A DNA stretch of 64,000 nt, from positions 1 through 64,000 of the forward strand of contig NZ_CAKKMV010000018.1 in the NCBI RefSeq assembly GCF_918697865.1, in the 5' to 3' direction. The stretch is from Massilia sp. Bi118 (lineage in GTDB: Bacteria > Pseudomonadota > Gammaproteobacteria > Burkholderiales > Burkholderiaceae_D). The notes below the pieces were generated by a model. That model made no database searches and was not told where the DNA came from. It saw only the letters and a list, made by a program, of their open reading frames with translations. Both the position numbers and the translations under genes were made by a program. Below, one piece after another: positions 59,045 to 64,000 of this stretch (position 1 is its first letter; the number at the start of each line of letters is the position of its first letter).

Positions 59045-59410
59045 ATGTCCATCAAACGCATCCTGGCCTTGGCCACTTTCGCTTTCGCAAGCACCGTAAC
59101 TTCGGCCGCATTCGCACACGCCAAACTGCAATCGTCGGACCCTCAGGCCGGCAGTACACTCGGCGATGCACCGAAGCAGGTGCGCCTCAAGTTCAACGAA
59201 GCGCTCGAGCCTGCGTTCAGCAAAATCAAAGTGATGGGACCCCAAAATAACGAAATCCCAGTCACCGCGACCACCGTCGACAAGGCGGATCCCACCGTCA
59301 TGACGGCGCCGCTCCCGCCGCTGTCCTCGGGCGAGTATCACATCCAGTGGGCGACGATGACCCACGACGGTCACAAGGCAAAGGGCGAAGTCACGTTCAA
59401 GGTCAAGTGA
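59045..59410 (+). CDS. copC: Copper resistance protein CopC
   Basis: A 121-residue periplasmic copper-binding protein. The signal peptide ends AAFA, so the mature protein starts HAKLQSSDP with the N-terminal His that binds Cu(II). The rest is the CopC barrel, KQVRLKFNEALEPAFSKIKV and GEYHIQWATMTHDGHKAKGEVTF in pieces, with the second His ligand in HDGH. Its stop overlaps the copD start by one base. Confidence 0.94.
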   Translation: MSIKRILALATFAFASTVTSAAFAHAKLQSSDPQAGSTLGDAPKQVRLKFNEALEPAFSKIKVMGPQNNEIPVTATTVDKADPTVMTAPLPPLSSGEYHIQWATMTHDGHKAKGEVTFKVK

Positions 59411-60342
59411 TGGGGCTGGACCTGCAAGCTGTCCAGCACCTCATCACTGCCCTTCTGAACCTCGCAGTAGCCCTCGTCACGGGAGCGAGCGCTTCGCGCT
59501 TGTGGATTAGTCGTGACGCATCCAGCTGGGCCGACGCGCGCCGCCAGTCCGTCCGCAAGACTGCCTTGATCGGTGTCGTGGTCGCTCTGGCCGCGAACGC
59601 CGTGCTGTTGTGGCTGGAATCGGCGGCCATGGCCGAGGTCCCCGTGACCGAAGCGGCTGGCGCCACCTGGTCGATGCTGACCTCGACACACCTTGGGCTC
59701 GCGTGGTCCATTGGGATGTTCGGGCTGGCCATGGCTACCGTCGGAACCTGCATGCGCGGCGATCGGAACCAGGTGCCTGCACTGCTGACTTTGGCGTCGC
59801 TTGCCGTATTCTGGTACACGCGCGGCATGGTCAGCCACGCCGCCAGCGAAGGCGACTTCAGCCTGCCCTTGCTGGCGGACTGGATCCACCTCGGCCTGAT
59901 CAGCCTATGGGTCGGTGAAGTGTTCCTTGCTGGCGGGGTCATGTTGAGGGCAACCGAAAACATGGTCACGGCCGACAGACGCGCGCGGGCAGCTTATGTG
60001 GCGTCCCTATCCAGCTCGGCGACGTTCGCGCTTACAGGCATCCTGGCCACGGGCCTGTACGCAAGCTGGCGCAACCTGGACGGATTCGAAAACCTGGTCG
60101 GCAACCCGTATGGCAACACGCTTGTAGCGAAGCTGCTGCTCGTAGGCGTTGCGGCGATGCTGGGTGGGATCAATCGCTTTGTCGTGATGCCGCCGTGGCT
60201 CACGCGCGAGTCCGCAGGAAATGCCGCCCCCGAGCTTTTACCGATGCGGTTCAAGCGCATACTTTGGATCGAAGCGCTTGTCTTGCTTGCGGTCGTCGTT
60301 CTGGCGGCCTGGCTTGCATCGACATCGCCCCCGGGCGAATAG
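59410..60342 (+). CDS. copD: Copper resistance membrane protein CopD
   Basis: A 310-residue protein with about eight helices, of the CopD/YebZ family. Conserved His/Asp positions for copper lie in TSTHLGLAWSIGMFGL, GMVSHAASEGDFSLPLLADWIHLGLISLWVG in pieces and the FVVMPPWL loop. It imports copper across the inner membrane with CopC. The ATG at 59410 shares a base with the copC stop. Confidence 0.92.
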   Translation: MGLDLQAVQHLITALLNLAVALVTGASASRLWISRDASSWADARRQSVRKTALIGVVVALAANAVLLWLESAAMAEVPVTEAAGATWSMLTSTHLGLAWSIGMFGLAMATVGTCMRGDRNQVPALLTLASLAVFWYTRGMVSHAASEGDFSLPLLADWIHLGLISLWVGEVFLAGGVMLRATENMVTADRRARAAYVASLSSSATFALTGILATGLYASWRNLDGFENLVGNPYGNTLVAKLLLVGVAAMLGGINRFVVMPPWLTRESAGNAAPELLPMRFKRILWIEALVLLAVVVLAAWLASTSPPGE

Positions 60343-60427
60343 ATGTAGGACGTTCCAGCTGACTGATAGTTGATTTGACGCTGGCAGCCGACCATATCCG
60401 TCGGCGCCAGCACTTAGGAGAAGGATT

Positions 60428-60871
60428 ATGTTAATCGGAAAATTCAGAAATCTCGCGGTCGCTGCCCTGATCGGGCTGCCGATGCTCGCCAGCGCCTCAA
60501 CCCAGGCCGTCGAGGTCTACAAGACCGCAACCTGCGGCTGCTGTGAAGAATGGGTCAAGCACCTGCGGGCCAACGGATTCAAGGTCAATGCGCACGATGT
60601 CGCCAATCCATCCGACACCCGCGAGAAAATGGGCATTCCCAATCGGCTCGGCTCATGCCACACGGCAGTTGTCGGCGGTTATGCGATCGAAGGGCATGTG
60701 CCAGCCGCCGAGATCAAGCGGCTGCTTGCTGCGAAGCCGAAAGCGAAGGGGCTGGCCGTGCCGGCCATGCCGCCTGGCTCTCCTGGAATGGAGGGACCGA
60801 CGCGCATGCCGTACGACGTGCTACTGGTCCGCAACGACGGCAGTACGACGGTCTACAAGCACTACAAGTAA
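60428..60871 (+). CDS. Secreted DUF411 metal-binding protein
   Basis: A 147-residue protein with a signal peptide (VAALIGLPMLASAS) and a thioredoxin-like DUF411 domain. VEVYKTATCGCCEEWVKHL holds the CGCC cluster, and NRLGSCHTAVVGGYAIEGHVPA holds a further Cys/His pair. The family is common in copper and silver resistance regions and probably binds Cu(I) in the periplasm. AGGAGAAGGATT precedes the ATG. Confidence 0.9.
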   Translation: MLIGKFRNLAVAALIGLPMLASASTQAVEVYKTATCGCCEEWVKHLRANGFKVNAHDVANPSDTREKMGIPNRLGSCHTAVVGGYAIEGHVPAAEIKRLLAAKPKAKGLAVPAMPPGSPGMEGPTRMPYDVLLVRNDGSTTVYKHYK

Positions 60872-60889
60872 GCGATCGGGCGCCTGCAG

Positions 60890-63262
60890 CTACTTCGCCG
60901 TACCGCGCAGGCGAAGCGCGTTGGTAATCACGGATACCGAGCTCAGACTCATCGCCAACGCCGCAATCATCGGCGATAGCAGGCGACCGGTGAACGGATA
61001 AAGCACGCCTGCGGCCAACGGAATCCCGAGCGCGTTGTAGAAAAAAGCGAAGGCCAGATTCTGCCGCATGTTGCGCACGGTCTCCAGCGACAGCAGGCGC
61101 GCCCGCGCGATGCCGCGCAGGTCGCCCTTGACCAAGGTGACGTGGGCCGAGTTGATGGCGACATCCGTTCCGGTACCCATCGCGATACCGACATTGGCCT
61201 TGGCCAGTGCGGGGGAGTCGTTGATGCCATCCCCTGCCATCGCAACCGTTTTCCCCTGCGCCTGCAGCTTTTCCACCAGTGCCAGCTTGTCCTGCGGCTT
61301 GACCTCGCCGTAGACTTCCGGGATGCCAAGCTTGGCCGCAACCGACCTGGCGGTCGTGACACCGTCGCCGGTCGCCATGACGACCGTGATGCCAGCCTCC
61401 TTGAGCGTTGCCAGCGCTTCCGGCGTGGTCTGCTTGACCGGGTCGGATACCGCCACCAGCCCCAGGAGCTGCCGATCGGCCGCCAGGTACATGACGCTTG
61501 CACCTTCCTGGCGCCAGCTTTCCGCCTGGGCCGTGAGTGGCTTCCAGTCGACCTTTTCGATGTCCATAAGCGCGGTATTTCCGAGGGCAATGCGCTTGCC
61601 CTCGACAACTCCACGCACGCCGATGCCGCTGGACGATTCGAAGGACTCGGGCTTAGCCAGGATCAGACCGCGGCTTCGCGCCTCGGCCACAATCGCATGG
61701 GCTAGCGGGTGTTCGCTGCCCTGGTCGATGCTGGCGGCGATCCGCAACACCTCCTGTTCGTCCCCGCCCGACACTGCGGCAGCCGAATGGAACGCCGGCC
61801 TGCCTTCAGTGAGCGTCCCCGTCTTGTCGACGATGAGGGTATCGATCTTGCGCATGCTCTCGATGGCCGCCGCGTCACGGAACAGGATGCCCTGCGTGGC
61901 GCCGCGGCCAGTGGCCGCCATGATGGACATCGGCGTCGCCAGCCCGAGCGCGCACGGGCAGGCAATGATTAGCACCGAGACGGCATTGACAAAGCCGTAT
62001 ACCCAGCTTGGCTCCGGCCCGAAGAGCCCCCAACCAAGCAGCGTCAGCAAGGCAATGGCCACGACAATCGTCACGAAGTAGCCTGCCACCACGTCGGCCA
62101 GGCGCTGCATCGGTGCGCGCGAACGCTGTGCCTGGGCGACCATCTGGACGATTTGCGACAGCATGGTCTGCGAGCCCACTTTTTCCGAGCGCACAACCAG
62201 GCTGCCGCTGGCATTGATGGTGGCACCGATCACCTTGTCACCCGGGCGCTTGGTCACGGGCACAGGCTCGCCGGTCAACATGGATTCGTCGACCGCGCTG
62301 TCGCCCTCCAGGACAATGCCATCGACCGGCACCTTTTCGCCCGGACGCACACGCAGCGCATCGCCGACGTGCACATGGGTCAACGGAATGTCTTCTTCCG
62401 TGCCATCGGCATTGATGCGGCGCGCCGTCTTCGGCGCCAGACCCAGCAGCGATTTGATCGCAGCGGATGTCTGCGACCGTGCCCGCAGCTCGAGGATCTG
62501 ACCCAGCAGGGTCAGGGAAATGATGACTGCGGCCGCCTCGTAGTACACCCCGATGCGCCCATGCATGAGGAAGGTTTGTGGGAACATGTCCGGGGCCACG
62601 GTCGCAACCACGCTATAGCCGTAGGCCGCGGCTACGCCGAGCCCGATCAGCGTCCACATGTTGGGGCTGCGATTCCTGATCGACTGCACCGCGCGCGTAA
62701 AGAACGGCCACCCCGCCCACAGCACGACCGGAGTGCTCAGCACGAGCTCGATCCAGCTTTGCCCAGCCAGACCGTCCGGGAAAATACGATGCCCCGCCAT
62801 CGCAAGCACGGTCACGATGACTGTCAGCGGCAGAGTCCACCAGAAGCGGCGCTTGAAATCCACCAACTCCGGATTTTCCTCTTCTTCCAGGGACGGAAGC
62901 ATGGGCTCGAGCGTCATGCCGCAAATCGGGCAGTTGCCGGGCTGCGGCTGCCGAACTTCTGGGTGCATTGGGCAGGTGTAGATCGTGCCTTCCGGCGCGC
63001 TCGCCAGCGGTTCATGGGCAGCGGAGCCTATGTACTGCTGGGGCGCCATCCGGAACTTGTCCATGCACCTGGTGCTGCAGAAATGATAGGTCTGCCCTTC
63101 GTGCGGAATTTCTTTGGCGAGGTCGGGACCGACTTTCATCCCGCAGACCGGATCGGTGAACGGCTTGTCACCGGTTCCGCTCGCGTGGTGAACACCGTGA
63201 CCAGTGCCATGGTCATGATGATGTTCGTGGCCGTCGTGATCGTGATGCGACTGGTCGTTCAT
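60890..63262 (-). CDS. Copper-exporting P1B-type ATPase (CopF-like)
   Basis: A 790-residue ATPase. The N terminus has a His-rich stretch (HDHDGHEHHHDHGTGHG), a YHS-type domain (DPVCGMKVG..YHFCSTRCMDKF) and a metal-binding YTCPMHPEVRQPQPGNCPICG module in place of an HMA domain. It then has LTGEPVPV, the IACPCALGLATP helix (CPC), DKTGTLTEG, SEHPLAHAI and GDGINDSPAL. It should pump Cu(I) out of the cytoplasm. It is 53 bases after copZ and is read with it from the CueR-type promoter. Confidence 0.93.
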   Translation of the reverse strand: MNDQSHHDHDGHEHHHDHGTGHGVHHASGTGDKPFTDPVCGMKVGPDLAKEIPHEGQTYHFCSTRCMDKFRMAPQQYIGSAAHEPLASAPEGTIYTCPMHPEVRQPQPGNCPICGMTLEPMLPSLEEEENPELVDFKRRFWWTLPLTVIVTVLAMAGHRIFPDGLAGQSWIELVLSTPVVLWAGWPFFTRAVQSIRNRSPNMWTLIGLGVAAAYGYSVVATVAPDMFPQTFLMHGRIGVYYEAAAVIISLTLLGQILELRARSQTSAAIKSLLGLAPKTARRINADGTEEDIPLTHVHVGDALRVRPGEKVPVDGIVLEGDSAVDESMLTGEPVPVTKRPGDKVIGATINASGSLVVRSEKVGSQTMLSQIVQMVAQAQRSRAPMQRLADVVAGYFVTIVVAIALLTLLGWGLFGPEPSWVYGFVNAVSVLIIACPCALGLATPMSIMAATGRGATQGILFRDAAAIESMRKIDTLIVDKTGTLTEGRPAFHSAAAVSGGDEQEVLRIAASIDQGSEHPLAHAIVAEARSRGLILAKPESFESSSGIGVRGVVEGKRIALGNTALMDIEKVDWKPLTAQAESWRQEGASVMYLAADRQLLGLVAVSDPVKQTTPEALATLKEAGITVVMATGDGVTTARSVAAKLGIPEVYGEVKPQDKLALVEKLQAQGKTVAMAGDGINDSPALAKANVGIAMGTGTDVAINSAHVTLVKGDLRGIARARLLSLETVRNMRQNLAFAFFYNALGIPLAAGVLYPFTGRLLSPMIAALAMSLSSVSVITNALRLRGTAK

Positions 63263-63315
63263 ATCGAAGCCTTTGTGGATTCGTTATTCAAAGCTCACAT
63301 TGGGCGCACCCGGAC

Positions 63316-63522
63316 TCAGACCGCCGCCACCTGGGTTGCCGGATAGCCGGCAGCGGTAATCGCAACGGCGACTGCATCTGGTGCTTTCGCGCTTTCCACG
63401 CGGACCAGTTTGTCTTTCAACAGCACCTCAACTTTTGCGTCCGGATCCAAGGTCTGCACGGTACGGGTCACCCGGTTGGCGCAGCCGCCGCAGGACATCT
63501 TTTCTACCTTGAGCGTGTACAT
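63316..63522 (-). CDS. copZ: HMA-domain copper chaperone CopZ
   Basis: A 68-residue cytosolic chaperone consisting of one HMA domain with the Cu(I) motif KMSCGGCANRVTRTV (Cys-x2-Cys at 11 and 14). It delivers copper to the ATPase encoded just downstream. The gene starts 38 bases past a perfect CueR-type box. Confidence 0.93.
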   Translation of the reverse strand: MYTLKVEKMSCGGCANRVTRTVQTLDPDAKVEVLLKDKLVRVESAKAPDAVAVAITAAGYPATQVAAV

Positions 63523-63560
63523 GGCGTTCCTCCTGTTTGATTGCTCTGGCTACAATGTAG

Positions 63561-63581
63561 ACCTTCCCATGATAGGAAGGT
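63561..63581 (-). promoter_or_regulatory. CueR-type operator/promoter of copZ and the copper ATPase
   Basis: ACCTTCC CATGATA GGAAGGT is a perfect 7-base-arm dyad. On the minus strand TTGACC (rc of 63579-63584) is the -35 element and TACATT (rc of 63554-63559) the -10, 19 bases apart, as in copper-responsive MerR promoters. The box also contains the stop codon of the HMA-like gene at 63581. No cueR gene is seen in the window. Confidence 0.88.
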
Positions 63582-63781
63582 CAAGCCTGATCCGCGCGAT
63601 CAGAGACAAGACGTTTCAATACTCGCTCGACTGTTGCTACGTCCGTCGGCCGTTCGACACTGACCCTGCTGGTTTTCAAATCGATGCCGACTTTTAAGCA
63701 GGGGTCGATTGCCCGGATTGCCGCTTTCAGCCGGTAGGCGCAAAACATGCAATACATACCGTTCACTTGAAACTCAACCAT
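63581..63781 (-). CDS. HMA-like small metal-binding protein with CMFC motif
   Basis: A 66-residue protein with an HMA fold (VEFQVNGMYCMFCAYRLKAAIRAI; Cys 10 and 13 in the CxxC loop). The usual GMTCxxC is here GMYCMFC, and the following Arg/Leu pattern fits the first HMA helix. It is divergent from CopZ in sequence. It has its own CueR-type box upstream at 63818-63838. A copper chaperone or repressor-partner role is likely. A start at 63781 is supported by the CueR box position; a longer frame crosses it. Confidence 0.78.
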   Translation of the reverse strand: MVEFQVNGMYCMFCAYRLKAAIRAIDPCLKVGIDLKTSRVSVERPTDVATVERVLKRLVSDRADQA

Positions 63782-63817
63782 ATAGCCCTCCTGAGGGATA
63801 AGTTCAGGGAAGCGTAA

Positions 63818-63838
63818 ACCTTCCAATAATGGCAAGGT
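63818..63838 (-). promoter_or_regulatory. CueR-type operator/promoter of the CMFC protein gene
   Basis: ACCTTCC AATAATG GCAAGGT is a dyad with one mismatch to the CueR consensus arms. On the minus strand TTGACC overlaps its end and TACGCT follows after 19 bases. It lies 37 bases upstream of the start at 63781. Confidence 0.82.
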
Positions 63839-63896
63839 CAATGGGTTCCGAAATCGGCGATCTCGCAGCAGAGCCATGGCTCTTGCGTGTCGGACG

Positions 63897-64000
63897 TCAA
63901 CTTGCTCCTTCCGACACAGCCTGCTTGATCCTTGACTGTTGACGCAAGCCTCGTCGCCGAATCAGCAAGTAGACCACCGGCACCACGAACATCGAAAGCA
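63897..64000 (-). CDS. C-terminal end of a heavy-metal RND pump (CusA-like, partial)
   Basis: From the right edge a minus-strand frame reads LSMFVVPVVYLLIRRRGLR and ends with TGA at 63897-63899, 33 codons in all. A last helix of the form FVVPxxYLLxRRR followed by a short basic tail is how CusA/CzcA-type pumps end. Next to copper genes this is probably CusA. The gene continues outside the window, so type and integrity cannot be judged. Confidence 0.7.
   Translation of the reverse strand, partial: LSMFVVPVVYLLIRRRGLRQQSRIKQAVSEGAS

Noticed and set aside
1..64000. CRISPR arrays, tRNA or rRNA genes
   Set aside because: No regularly spaced repeats and no cloverleaf or rRNA sequence were recognised by reading; a covariance-model scan would be needed to exclude a tRNA.

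Overview
The window looks like the chromosome of a GC-rich betaproteobacterium, most likely Oxalobacteraceae (Massilia-like). This rests on the order iscR-iscS-iscU-iscA-hscB-hscA-fdx-iscX, the high GC and strong third-position GC bias of the left part, a PEP-CTERM surface protein, and Cupriavidus/Massilia-style czc and cop gene sets. No ribosomal RNA or tRNA gene was recognised, so the assignment is inference from gene content.

Left part (1-21.8 kb), ordinary chromosome. It holds an RDD membrane protein; a four-gene redox operon (GST, Asp-nucleophile hydrolase, CcdA-like and TlpA-like proteins) divergent from an OhrR-type regulator, with matching palindromes between them; a pseudouridine-synthase-like protein and ltaE; a methyltransferase; the complete isc operon with an IscR type 1 site and palindromic repeats in its gaps; a uracil-DNA-glycosylase-like gene with a degenerate catalytic motif; a CBS protein; a fumarylacetoacetase/maleylacetoacetate isomerase pair with a divergent LysR regulator; a ChaC-like cyclotransferase, an ankyrin protein and a diguanylate cyclase; and kptA next to a NadR-like kinase.

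Junction (20.8-27.6 kb). A 3' copy of a PA0069/SplB-like radical SAM gene, broken exactly at its iron-sulfur cysteine motif, is followed by a small decayed third fragment of the same gene, then by an AT-richer two-gene Gabija-type anti-phage system (OLD/TOPRIM endonuclease and UvrD-like helicase), then by a full-length mosaic copy of the radical SAM gene. The composition of that copy changes at the same cysteine motif, and it carries a LexA box. This looks like repeated recombination at one protein-coding anchor gene, with defence cargo between the copies. It is the most unusual structure in the window.

Right part (27.6-64 kb), a metal and metalloid resistance island: a broken ArsN-like acetyltransferase; two ars units with three arsenate reductases, ArsB, ArsH, an MFS transporter and an FAD monooxygenase with a Cys-rich tail; an SMR-like YnfA protein; a mer unit without merA; czcD and a czcICBA operon headed by a short CDF transporter under a CadR-type promoter; a copper region (TolC-like protein, two multicopper oxidases, CopB, DUF305 proteins, Csp-like copper storage protein, CusF-like, CopC, CopD, DUF411 protein, P-type ATPase, CopZ) with CueR-type boxes; and the 3' end of a heavy-metal RND pump at the right edge. 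Four small secreted Cys/His-rich proteins of one apparent family each head a separate efflux or oxidase unit. No integrase, cueR, copRS or merA is visible, so some partners must lie outside the window or be absent.
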